A stretch of DNA of 24,039 nt from DATGIQ01 sp035295665 (GTDB lineage Bacteria > Planctomycetota > Planctomycetia > Gemmatales > Gemmataceae). Below, piece after piece: positions 1 to 7,524 of this stretch. The first letter of the stretch is position 1. Each line of letters starts with the position of its first letter. The DNA lies in contig DATGIQ010000552.1 in assembly GCA_035295665.1 (NCBI GenBank), forward strand, positions 1 through 24,039, written 5' to 3'. The notes beneath the pieces were generated by a model. It was given only the letters and a program-made list of their open reading frames with translations, did no database searches and was not told the DNA's origin. The position numbers and the translations under genes were made by a program.

Positions 1-569
1 CTTACAAGGCGCAAACGGCTGATTACGACGTCATTATCTTGGACCTCATGCTCCCCAAAGAAGATGGCCTCTCCCTTCTGCAGCGCTGGCGACGGGCCGG
101 AATGAAAAGCCATGTCTTGGTGCTGACCGCTCGAGGCGGAATCGAAGATAAGGTCCGTGGTTTGAACCTGGGAGCGGATGATTATCTGACCAAGCCGTTC
201 GAGCTCGAAGAGCTGCTGGCCCGGCTGCGGGCCCTGGTTCGCCGAGGCCACCAAGTCAAGGATCCCGTGGTGCGCGTCCATGATCTCGAAATTGACACAG
301 CCACCCGCACCGTGAAGCGCGCGGGCCATTCCGTTCACCTGACGCCGCGCGAATATGCCCTGCTGGAGTTCTTGGCTTTCCATCGCGGCAAGGTCGTTAC
401 CCGATCGATGATCTGGGAACACCTTTACGATGAGCACGATGAGAGCACTTCCAACGTCGTCGATGTGTACATTCGCTATTTGCGGAACAAGATCGACAAG
501 GATTTCGATCTACCCCTGATTCTCACGCGCTGGGGGGAAGGCTACATGTTGCGAGGCGACGAAGCATGA
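1..569 (+). CDS. OmpR/PhoB-family response regulator, 5' end outside window
   Basis: DNA-binding output protein of a two-component system. The frame is open from the window edge (first full codon at base 3), so the N-terminus is missing. The end of the receiver domain is visible: the phospho-acceptor Asp in VIILDLMLP (codon 42-44), the conserved Thr in VLTARGG (126-128) and the conserved Lys in LTKPFELEEL (192-194). A winged-helix domain follows (roughly 265-560), with LTPREYALLEFL and the C-terminal VYIRYLRNKID and TRWGEGYML signatures typical of the OmpR/PhoB class. Its stop overlaps the start of the kinase gene as ATGA, which implies translational coupling and a cognate pair. The target genes cannot be read from the sequence. 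An internal TTG at 39 should not be taken as the start, since the receiver domain begins before it. Confidence 0.95.
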   Translation, partial: YKAQTADYDVIILDLMLPKEDGLSLLQRWRRAGMKSHVLVLTARGGIEDKVRGLNLGADDYLTKPFELEELLARLRALVRRGHQVKDPVVRVHDLEIDTATRTVKRAGHSVHLTPREYALLEFLAFHRGKVVTRSMIWEHLYDEHDESTSNVVDVYIRYLRNKIDKDFDLPLILTRWGEGYMLRGDEA

Positions 570-2257
570 GGTCGATTCGCTTATCGTTGTTGCTCTATTT
601 TCTGATGCTGCTGGCCGTGGCACTCGGAGCAGCGTCCGTGTGCGCGTACCAGTACACGCAGCGCGTCCTCGACGCCAAGCTCGAAGCGCGCGAGCAGTTG
701 TTGAAAAAGCAATACGAGGAAGATTGTCGCCGAAAAAAGAGCCGGTTCGATGATGCCCTCTTGCAGAAGGCCTTCCTTCTCGCCCAGCAGGCACAAATCC
801 AGCACGGCATGATGGCCCGGGCCGTCACAGAGATCCAGTTCCAGGAAGGCTTGCTCAGCTCGCTGGATCCACGCTCTCTGGACAATAGTGTTAACGAATT
901 CTTCCAAATTGATATTCACAGCGACCGCAACAATACGACGAGACGTTCCTCCTCCATGGGAGATCATCTCTTTGCCTTTGACTTGGAGACCTACAAGAAC
1001 ACGCCGCTGTACCAGGCCCAATTCGACGATACCCAGTTGGAGGCCGGGCTCACCGTCCGGCGCGTTACGTTAAAAGCTCCCGTTGCCCGGTGGGTGACCC
1101 AGCCGCCCAGAAGGATAGAGAGGTCGGGCGATAAGGGCTCTGACGGACAATTGGGGGATGGCCGTCGACGGCCTCCGCCACCTCCTCAGGAGCCTCGTGC
1201 TCAGGAGCCGCGTGAGCGCGCCACACCTGCTCTCTATATCCAATTTGCTGCCGAGCGTACTCAGCTCGATGAGCAGCTGCTGGAACTGCGCAAGAATTTG
1301 GAAAGCGATCTGGCCACCCTGAGCGAGGATTCCGCAACGACGCTCTCCACGTTGCGGAACCGCCTCGTTCTGATCGGACTCGTCACTTTTGCGGCAACCC
1401 TGGTAGGCGGTGTCTGGCTGGTGCGATTAGGGCTTTCGCCTCTCCAGCGGCTTTCGGAGGCCGTCAGCCGGGTCTCCGCCAAGGACTTCCGCTTGCCGTT
1501 CGAGGAAAAGCGCTTGCCGCAGGAGCTGCGCCCAATCGTGGAACGGTTGACGCAAACCCTGGATTTGCTCAAGCGGACGTTTGCCCGCGAAAAGCAGGCC
1601 GCTGCCGATATTTCCCATGAGCTGCGAACCCCCTTGGCCGCGCTGCTCACAACCATTGAAGTCGCCCTTCGCAAACCGCGCTCCACCGAGGAGTACCGCG
1701 AGTTATTGACCGATTGCCATGCCACCGGCCTACAAATGAACCAGCTGATCGAACGCCTGTTGGCCCTGGCTCGGCTCGATGCCGGCGTGGATAACCTGCG
1801 GCCACGCGATGTGGATGCTTCGAGCCTTGCGGAACAGTGTGCGACGCTCGTCCGGCCCCTGGTGGATGCCCGCGGTTTGAGCCTGCACGTGGAGCGTAAC
1901 GGCCCGATCGTGCTGCACACCGATGCGGACAAGCTGCGCGAGATCCTCACGAATCTGCTCCACAACGCGATCGAATACAACCGTCCCGAGGGGAGCATCG
2001 AGCTGGCCCTGGAACGGCAAAACGGCCATGTTCTCCTGGAGGTCAAGGACACGGGGATCGGTATTGCTCCCGAAGCGCAAGAGCACATTTTCGAGCGCTT
2101 CTACCGTGCGGACCCATCGCGTCAGGCTGACGGCCTTCATGCCGGCATCGGCCTGGCCATCGTCAAGGGTTATGTCGATCTGATGGGCGGCACGATCAGC
2201 GTGGAAAGCGCCGAAGGGCAGGGCACTACCTTCCGCGTGGAGCTGCCGGCCCGCTGA
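566..2257 (+). CDS. Membrane-bound sensor histidine kinase, HAMP-HisKA-HATPase
   Basis: Partner kinase of the preceding regulator (4-base ATGA overlap), 563 residues. TM1 is about residues 7-28. A large extracytoplasmic region of about 235 residues follows, then TM2 (about 267-289), HAMP (about 290-343), HisKA with the phospho-acceptor His351 in DISHELRTPL, and the ATPase domain with N box N463/N467 (LTNLLHNAIEYN), D495TGIGI, F box IFERFYR and G2 box GIGLAIV (527-532). The sensor region has no domain I recognise. It contains a run of five prolines at 203-207 within a charged Pro/Arg/Glu-rich stretch, and helical, coiled-coil-like sequence just before TM2. The architecture resembles the CusS/QseC-type kinases. 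The ligand is unknown. The gene is complete and the catalytic residues are intact. Confidence 0.95.
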   Translation: MRSIRLSLLLYFLMLLAVALGAASVCAYQYTQRVLDAKLEAREQLLKKQYEEDCRRKKSRFDDALLQKAFLLAQQAQIQHGMMARAVTEIQFQEGLLSSLDPRSLDNSVNEFFQIDIHSDRNNTTRRSSSMGDHLFAFDLETYKNTPLYQAQFDDTQLEAGLTVRRVTLKAPVARWVTQPPRRIERSGDKGSDGQLGDGRRRPPPPPQEPRAQEPRERATPALYIQFAAERTQLDEQLLELRKNLESDLATLSEDSATTLSTLRNRLVLIGLVTFAATLVGGVWLVRLGLSPLQRLSEAVSRVSAKDFRLPFEEKRLPQELRPIVERLTQTLDLLKRTFAREKQAAADISHELRTPLAALLTTIEVALRKPRSTEEYRELLTDCHATGLQMNQLIERLLALARLDAGVDNLRPRDVDASSLAEQCATLVRPLVDARGLSLHVERNGPIVLHTDADKLREILTNLLHNAIEYNRPEGSIELALERQNGHVLLEVKDTGIGIAPEAQEHIFERFYRADPSRQADGLHAGIGLAIVKGYVDLMGGTISVESAEGQGTTFRVELPAR

Positions 2258-2300
2258 AGAAGGAATTCCGATTTTGGATTCTTGATGAAGGCCATCTCCC

Positions 2301-2942
2301 ATGAATGCCACCGCCGCCATACGACCGCGCCAACGTAAATCGGTCCTCAAAAATCAAAAGTATTCCGACGACCCGGAAGTCATTCTGATGTTGCGGGTCA
2401 AGAAAGATGATCCCGGGGCCTTCGCCGAGCTGCTGCGGCGGAACTGGTCCTACGTGTTTGGCCGCTGCTACCGCCGGCTGCGCGATCGTGAGGACGCCGA
2501 GGACCTGGCCCAGGAAGTGTTCTTGCGCGTTTACCGGGGACGGAAAACGTATGAACCGCGTGCCAAGTTCTCCACGTGGCTCTTTCACATCACGCAAAAC
2601 TTGCTCCGCAACACCATCCGGTCGCGGCGGCGGCGTCCTTGTCTGCGCTTGGACGCTTTGGCGTGCTCCCCGTTCTTGGCAGAGCATCTATTCCGTGACG
2701 ACGGCGAATCCCCAACTCGACCGATCGAGCGGGCCGAGCTGGCCAAAATTGTTCGTACCGCGTTGTCGCACCTGGCTCACCGGCAGCGCACGGCCGTCGA
2801 GTTACAACAGTTCCACAACTCGACCTACGAGCAAGTAGCCGCTCAGATGGACATGAGCCCCAAGGCGGCCAAGAGTCTCCTGTATCGGGCGCGCAATCAA
2901 CTTCGCGCCAGCCTCACCTCGTTCATGAACGAAGGGCTCTGA
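2301..2942 (+). CDS. ECF-type RNA polymerase sigma factor (sigma-70 family)
   Basis: A 213-residue ECF sigma factor. Region 2 covers about residues 37-107 (DREDAEDLAQEVFLRVY and FSTWLFHITQNLLRN, the -10 recognition part). Region 4 covers about 150-205, with the helix-turn-helix STYEQVAAQMDMSPKAAKSLLYRARNQLR for -35 binding. The start is the ATG at 2301 with an AAGG motif nine bases upstream. It begins 43 bases after the kinase stop on the same strand, so co-transcription with the two-component pair is likely. No anti-sigma factor with a zinc-binding motif is adjacent; the next gene is an exported protein. How it is held inactive is therefore not evident, and the upstream two-component system is a possible controller by inference only. 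Confidence 0.93.
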   Translation: MNATAAIRPRQRKSVLKNQKYSDDPEVILMLRVKKDDPGAFAELLRRNWSYVFGRCYRRLRDREDAEDLAQEVFLRVYRGRKTYEPRAKFSTWLFHITQNLLRNTIRSRRRRPCLRLDALACSPFLAEHLFRDDGESPTRPIERAELAKIVRTALSHLAHRQRTAVELQQFHNSTYEQVAAQMDMSPKAAKSLLYRARNQLRASLTSFMNEGL

Positions 2943-2957
2943 TTCTTCACACCATCC

Positions 2958-3024
2958 GTTTAGCGCCGGTTCGCAGAACCGCGCGGGGCACAGCCGCGCG
3001 CGGTTCTGCGAATTGCCGCTAAAC
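2958..3024. repeat. 67-base imperfect inverted repeat downstream of sigma gene
   Basis: Two 28-base arms (2958-2985 and 2997-3024) are reverse complements except for a block of four internal mismatches (24/28 paired), with an 11-base loop. It starts 15 bases after the stop of the sigma gene. The stem is GC-rich and no T-run follows, so it is not a classic intrinsic terminator, although it could still stop or stabilise the transcript. It is longer than most terminators and looks like a palindromic repeat unit. Confidence 0.75.
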
Positions 3025-3150
3025 AAATACGCTTGCCCGCAACCGGATCGCAGTTGAATAGCTCCATCCGTAGACAGGCAACCGCCTTGCCGGTACAACG
3101 GACGCAGTACGGCTCGAGAGCCGAACGCGGTTGTCCTATGGAGATCCCTC

Positions 3151-3900
3151 ATGTGCCGAATGCTGGCTTTGATGTTTACGATTGCGTATAGCTTGGTCGC
3201 AGCGGCAGAGATCCCCGCGGACGATGCACGTACGGCCAAGGCGATCCTCGATGCCGCGATCACAGTTCATGGCGGCCCCGAACGACTCGCCAAGACCGAT
3301 CGGATGACGCGGCAAGCCAAGGGAATTGCAAGTTTTGGTCAAGATCTACCCTTCGCCGATGAGTGGGTGTTGCAACTGCCCGAGCGCTGGCGCTGGACAT
3401 TTAACATCGGACCATCCGGACAGCAGGGGCGACTTCTACTCGTGGTCAATGGCGACAAGGGCTGGCAATCCTCCAATGGAACAACGGCTGAGATCAGCAA
3501 GGAACGTCTCGAAGAACTTCGCGAAGAGGCATACGTGATGTGGCTCAGCACCCTGCTGCCCTTCACGAAAGAAAACGGCTTCACGTTGGCTTCCGTCGCG
3601 GATACCGAGGTTGATGGCCGGCCCGCTGTGGGAGTGAAGGTGACGCACGCCGGCCGACCCGAAGTCCGGCTCTATTTCGACAGGCAGAGCGGATTGCTCG
3701 TGAAAATCGCCCGGCGTGCCCGGGAGGCCAACCTCGCGGTCGAAAAGGAGTACCTGTACCGGGCGCACAAGGGATTCGAAGGGGTCCAGCTGCCGACCAA
3801 GTATGCCGAGCTTGCAGCCGGGAAAAAACTCATCGAAGCAATCGAGATCTCCTACCAGTTCCCGCGCTCCGTGGACGACAAAACATTTGCGCGGCCATGA
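3151..3900 (+). CDS. Exported LolA-like hypothetical protein
   Basis: A 249-residue secreted protein. The start is the ATG at 3151, preceded by GGAG with a seven-base spacing. A Sec signal peptide spans about residues 1-19 (hydrophobic LALMFTIAYSLV, likely cut after AAA). The mature part starts with a helical segment (AKAILDAAITVHGGPERLAK) and continues as alternating beta-strand segments with phrases such as VDGRPAVGVKVTH and VRLYFDRQSGLLVKIAR. That pattern is typical of the LolA/LolB-like fold in planctomycete 'outer membrane lipoprotein-sorting' style proteins. No lipobox is present and no catalytic residues are apparent. It may bind a lipid or hydrophobic ligand in the periplasm, but this is a fold-level guess. 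It stands apart from both neighbours (208 and 128 bases). Confidence 0.85.
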   Translation: MCRMLALMFTIAYSLVAAAEIPADDARTAKAILDAAITVHGGPERLAKTDRMTRQAKGIASFGQDLPFADEWVLQLPERWRWTFNIGPSGQQGRLLLVVNGDKGWQSSNGTTAEISKERLEELREEAYVMWLSTLLPFTKENGFTLASVADTEVDGRPAVGVKVTHAGRPEVRLYFDRQSGLLVKIARRAREANLAVEKEYLYRAHKGFEGVQLPTKYAELAAGKKLIEAIEISYQFPRSVDDKTFARP

Positions 3901-3945
3901 ATCGAGATCAGAATGGTGATGGACCGGTCAATCGCGCAAGCGCAA

Positions 3946-3974
3946 TTGACACATTTTCCGTAGACAGCTACCTT
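3946..3974 (+). promoter_or_regulatory. Candidate sigma-70-like promoter for the MscS gene
   Basis: A perfect TTGACA (3946-3951) is followed by a 17-base spacer and the poor -10 element TACCTT (3969-3974). It lies 55 bases before the MscS start, in the gap after the exported protein gene. The -35 is convincing and the -10 is weak. Confidence 0.35.
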
Positions 3975-4028
3975 CCCGAATGACCGCCTGGATTCGCCGA
4001 CCCAATCCTTTTCGCCAAGGAGGGCGTG

Positions 4029-5657
4029 ATGGAGTTCCTTTCTTCCTTCACCGACCTGTTCGCCGACGATCGCCTGGCGGCCAACCTCATCGTCGGCCAC
4101 GGGATCATCACTATCCTGATCGTCGTCTCTCTCCTCCTCCGCCGGGTCGTGGTTGGAAGCAGCAGCCCATCCCGGAGCCACCCTGCTCCTCCCGACGATC
4201 CGGCCGAGGGCCGGCTGCGCGGGTGGTTAGCGGCGGCCGGCGAAGAAGCGACCCGGCGGGCCGGCGCGTTGCTGTTTTGGTTGACCGTCATCCTGGTGAT
4301 GCTGACAGCAGTCGGCGGCGTTGGCTACCATCTTGCCGGCCGTGATATTCGGCTCGATCTCAGCACCTGGTATGAGCGGTTGACCGTCACCGAGTTGTTG
4401 GCAGCCGCCGTGGCCACCGCCAAGCTGCTCACGCTTGCTCTGGGCGCGTGGTTCGCCGTCCGCTGTGTCCGACGGATGGGACCGGCGCTCGAAGCGCAAA
4501 TGCGGGCCGCGGCAGGCGTCCCGGCCAATGGCGAAACGGTGCATCAGTGGTTTCTGCTGCTGCAACGCTATGCGACTGTGGTCATCCGCTTGCTGGCCTT
4601 GGGGGCTGCCTGCCGAGTGGTCGGTCTGGGCGAGCTCACCGATCCGGCGATGGCGTTCTTGCTGCGCATGCTGACCATCCTGGTTGTCGCCCGGCTCCTG
4701 ATCCTGTCCTGCCGCGTCGGACTCCAAACCGTCACCGGTCTGGGCGATCGTTACCTCCAGACCGGGCCGTTCCGGCCTTACTGGGAGCGGGTGACGCGGC
4801 TATTTCCGTTCGGGGAGCGATGCTTCGAAGCCGCGGTCTACGTCACGGCAGCTTCGATGGGTGTCCGCGCACTGCACTTCATCGCCGGAGTGGTAGACTT
4901 CGGGCCCAAGCTGGTCCAGTGCATCGGCATCTTCTTCACGACGCGTGTCCTCATTGAGCTATTGCAGGTGCTGCTTTGCGAAGCGTTTGGCCACTACCGG
5001 GACGCCGAGAACACCGACCAGAAAGGGCGGACGCTCGTTCCCTTGCTCCATTCGGTGAGCCAATATGTGCTCTATTTCGGCTCGGCGATGATCATGCTGG
5101 ATGTGTTGGGAATTGACACCCGGCCCATTCTTGCCGGGGCCGGCATCGTGGGCTTGGCCGTGGGCCTGGGATCGCAGAGCCTGGTAACCGATGTGGTATC
5201 CGGGTTTTTCATTCTCTTCGAGAACCAGTATCTGGTCGGAGATTTCGTGCAGGTTGGCGATGCAACCGGCACCGTGGAAGCCGTCGGCATCCGGGTCACG
5301 CATATCCGGGATCAACAGGGCAAACTGCACATCATCCCCAACGGTGCGATCAAAGGCGTGGTCAGTTATTCGAAGGAATACATCAACGCCGTCGTGGATT
5401 TCCAGGTTCCGTTCGGCAGTGACCTGGAGGCGACATTTCGTGCGATGACGGAAGCGGGACAACGTTTGCGGCAACTTCATCGTGAAGTCTTGGCGGAGAC
5501 CCAGATTCAGGGTTTGGTCGAGCTTGGCACATCGGCCATGACCATCCGGGCCGTGACCAGGGTGCGACCCGGCAACCATCTCGCCATGGAAAATGAGTAT
5601 CGCCGGCTGCTGAAACAGGTGCTGGATCAGACGTCCAGAGTTGCCCAGGCGGCCTGA
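4029..5657 (+). CDS. Large MscS-family mechanosensitive ion channel
   Basis: A 542-residue inner-membrane channel, expected to open under membrane tension and release solutes during osmotic downshock. The C-terminal third is the MscS core: a pore-lining helix rich in Gly and Ala (IVGLAVGLGSQSLVTD, about residues 373-388), then the beta domain with FILFENQYLVGDFVQVG, GTVEAVGIRVTHIRD and IIPNGAIKGVVSYSKEY. Upstream are about seven additional hydrophobic segments starting near residue 18, so the protein is much larger than E. coli MscS (about 286 residues, three helices) and closer in plan to the extended MscS-like family. The start is the ATG at 4029, five bases after AAGGAGG; an in-frame GTG lies one codon earlier. 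Extra helices may tune gating, but no ligand domain is recognised. Confidence 0.93.
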   Translation: MEFLSSFTDLFADDRLAANLIVGHGIITILIVVSLLLRRVVVGSSSPSRSHPAPPDDPAEGRLRGWLAAAGEEATRRAGALLFWLTVILVMLTAVGGVGYHLAGRDIRLDLSTWYERLTVTELLAAAVATAKLLTLALGAWFAVRCVRRMGPALEAQMRAAAGVPANGETVHQWFLLLQRYATVVIRLLALGAACRVVGLGELTDPAMAFLLRMLTILVVARLLILSCRVGLQTVTGLGDRYLQTGPFRPYWERVTRLFPFGERCFEAAVYVTAASMGVRALHFIAGVVDFGPKLVQCIGIFFTTRVLIELLQVLLCEAFGHYRDAENTDQKGRTLVPLLHSVSQYVLYFGSAMIMLDVLGIDTRPILAGAGIVGLAVGLGSQSLVTDVVSGFFILFENQYLVGDFVQVGDATGTVEAVGIRVTHIRDQQGKLHIIPNGAIKGVVSYSKEYINAVVDFQVPFGSDLEATFRAMTEAGQRLRQLHREVLAETQIQGLVELGTSAMTIRAVTRVRPGNHLAMENEYRRLLKQVLDQTSRVAQAA

Positions 5658-6153
5658 TGCCGATCCTTCCGCGGCGGTGCCCAGAATCACCGTTTGATAT
5701 TGACGAATCCCAGATCCGGGCAGCGATGCCCGCACGGCCTGGTTCGGCCGCACAGGAATGGCTGCCCTTTTTCGCTCCGTAGCAGCATACTTCCATATTG
5801 GTGACGAACAGGTTTTCCCACAGGTCGTCTCCAAAAGAGTCGACTGGAGCCCGCGCTCGAACAGCGGCGATTCCCAAGACGATCGCTTCCGCCAGCCAAG
5901 ATAACCAGTTGCTCATCGTGCGATACGCAGGCAGAGCCCATGCACAGCGAAAGCGGTGGGCCACTGGCATGGATTGCATGATCTACTATCCCGATCTCCA
6001 GGGAGAAGGATCCGCCCTGTGTGTGCCCGACACCGTTTTCTCGGGCAATGGTCGGTTCGTCCTAGCTGGCTTGCGCGACCCGGCTGGCTTGGCGCAGCTG
6101 CCGGCCGACGAGCAGCAAGCTTGGAACGCGGTGGCGTCCGATGGAACGCCTGA
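5658..6153. other. Convergent intergenic region with no confident gene
   Basis: These 496 bases lie between the 3' ends of the MscS gene and sucB. Open frames exist on both strands (for example + 5798-6157 and - 5687-5941), but none has a good ribosome binding site and most of their sequence is of low quality. The one recognisable part is the end of the + frame, listed separately as a decayed gene tail. No strong terminator hairpin was found for either flanking gene. Confidence 0.6.
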
Positions 6154-6157
6154 CTAG
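6050..6157 (+). pseudogene. Decayed C-terminal fragment resembling planctomycete TPR proteins
   Basis: In frame with a TAG at 6155-6157, this encodes LAGLRDPAGLAQLPADEQQAW and a short, unlike tail. From memory of the family, the C-termini of many Gemmata-type TPR or kinase-TPR proteins carry phrases of the form DPDLAGxRDxxALAxLPxxExxAWxxLWADV. The middle of that pattern is present here, but the upstream repeats and the downstream LWADV part are missing. The frame upstream (to about 5798) does not look like TPR sequence. It is best read as a relic left by deletion. It ends within the last codons of the convergent sucB gene. Confidence 0.45.
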
Positions 6158-7494
6158 ATCGCGAGCAACATCCGCTCCGGGTCTTCGATACATTCCTTGA
6201 TCCGCACGAGAAATTGCACCGCCTCGCGGCCATCGATCAAGCGATGATCGTAGGAAAGAGCCAAATACATCATCGGCCGAATGACGACCTGATCATGGAT
6301 CGCCACGGGCCGCCGCTGAATCGCGTGCATCCCCAGGATCGCGCTCTGCGGCGGGTTGAGGATCGGAGTGGATAACAACGATCCGAAGACCCCGCCGTTG
6401 GTGATGGTAAATGTGCCCCCTTGCAGGTCATCGACCGTGATTTTTCCCTCACGGGCTTTCTGTGCCAGCTCCGCAATTCGTTTCTCGATGTCGGCAAAAC
6501 TAAGCTGCTCCGCGTTGCGCAGCACCGGAACGATCAACCCCTTCTCCGTACTCACGGCGACGCCAATATTGAATTCATGGTGATAAACGGCGTCGCTGCC
6601 GTCGATCCAGGCGTTGGCGACGGGAAAAGCCCGCAGGGCCTCAATCGAAGCCCGAACGAAGAATGACATGAAGCCGAGGTTCACACCATGCTTCTGCCGA
6701 AAGACCTCCTTGTAGCGGTCGCGCAGAGTCATCACTGCCGATAAATCCGCCTCGTTGAACGTGGTGAGGATGGCGGCGGTGTGCTGCGCGGCGACCAGCC
6801 GTTCCGCGATCCGCAAACGGATGCTGCTGAGCCGTTGTCGAGTTTCACGCAGCGGAATCGGAGCCTCGGCCTTCCTTTCGGCAGTGGCCGGCGGAGGAGG
6901 CGACGGGGGTGCCACGGGTTCACGAGGCTTCGCTTCTGGGGCCAAAGGTGGAGCGGGTGCCTCCTCGGTACCCTGATGCTCCAGGTAGCCAAGCACGTCT
7001 TCCTTCGTGATCCGGCCGCTGGGACCGGTACCGGTCAGCTGGCGGACATCGACTCCTTTTGCTTGCACGAGGTGACGAGCGGAGGGGGACATCAAGATTT
7101 CCTCCGCAGCGAGCGGAGCGGCTTTGATCTCCGCTTGGGGCTTCGGCTGGGGCGGAGTCGCGGGGCGCGGCGGGGCAGCTGTCCCGTCCGTTTTCGCCTT
7201 GGCTGGCCTGGATGCCGGGCCGTCTTTTCTCCCCGTGCTCTCGGTCCGCCCTTCGGCTTTCCCTGGTTCAATCCGACCGACGACGGCACCGATGGACACG
7301 GTCTTTCCTTCAGGAACTGTTATCCGCAGCGTACCGGCCTCGGGAGCAGAAACTTCAGTAGTCGCTTTCTCGGTCTCCACTTCGAGCAGCGGCTCATCGG
7401 CGCGAACTGCTTCGCCATCCTTCTTCAGCCAACGCGAAATCGTCCCTTCGCTGATCGATTCGCCGACGGACGGGACTTTGATTTCGACGGCCAT
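6154..7494 (-). CDS. sucB: Dihydrolipoyllysine succinyltransferase, 2-oxoglutarate dehydrogenase E2
   Basis: The E2 core of the 2-oxoglutarate dehydrogenase complex in the TCA cycle. It transfers the succinyl group from the lipoyl arm to CoA in the cytoplasm. The protein is 446 residues. The lipoyl domain covers about 1-77, with lipoylation Lys43 in VETEKATTEV. A long Ala/Pro-rich linker follows. The E3/E1-binding domain is at about 134-172 (SPSARHLVQAKGVDV, GPSGRITKEDVLGYL). A second Pro/Ala-rich linker leads to the catalytic domain (about 215-446), with active-site His417 and Asp421 in SYDHRLIDGREAV. The start ATG is preceded by GGAGGAG. The gene begins 30 bases after sucA, which supports 2-oxoglutarate rather than pyruvate as the pathway substrate. 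No E3 (dihydrolipoamide dehydrogenase) gene follows, so E3 must come from elsewhere. Confidence 0.95.
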   Translation of the reverse strand: MAVEIKVPSVGESISEGTISRWLKKDGEAVRADEPLLEVETEKATTEVSAPEAGTLRITVPEGKTVSIGAVVGRIEPGKAEGRTESTGRKDGPASRPAKAKTDGTAAPPRPATPPQPKPQAEIKAAPLAAEEILMSPSARHLVQAKGVDVRQLTGTGPSGRITKEDVLGYLEHQGTEEAPAPPLAPEAKPREPVAPPSPPPPATAERKAEAPIPLRETRQRLSSIRLRIAERLVAAQHTAAILTTFNEADLSAVMTLRDRYKEVFRQKHGVNLGFMSFFVRASIEALRAFPVANAWIDGSDAVYHHEFNIGVAVSTEKGLIVPVLRNAEQLSFADIEKRIAELAQKAREGKITVDDLQGGTFTITNGGVFGSLLSTPILNPPQSAILGMHAIQRRPVAIHDQVVIRPMMYLALSYDHRLIDGREAVQFLVRIKECIEDPERMLLAI

Positions 7495-7524
7495 GTGTAC
7501 TCCTCCGTGTCGGACCAGGGTCCG

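Noticed and set aside
1261..2088. A 275-codon open frame on the - strand
   Set aside because: Antisense to the kinase catalytic domain; very rich in Ser and Arg, typical of a reverse-strand artefact.
4959..5834. A 291-codon open frame on the - strand
   Set aside because: Antisense to the MscS core; no domain and no ribosome binding site.
5687..5941. An 84-codon frame on the - strand in the convergent gap
   Set aside because: Cys- and Arg-rich, no ribosome binding site, no recognised similarity; too weak to call a gene.
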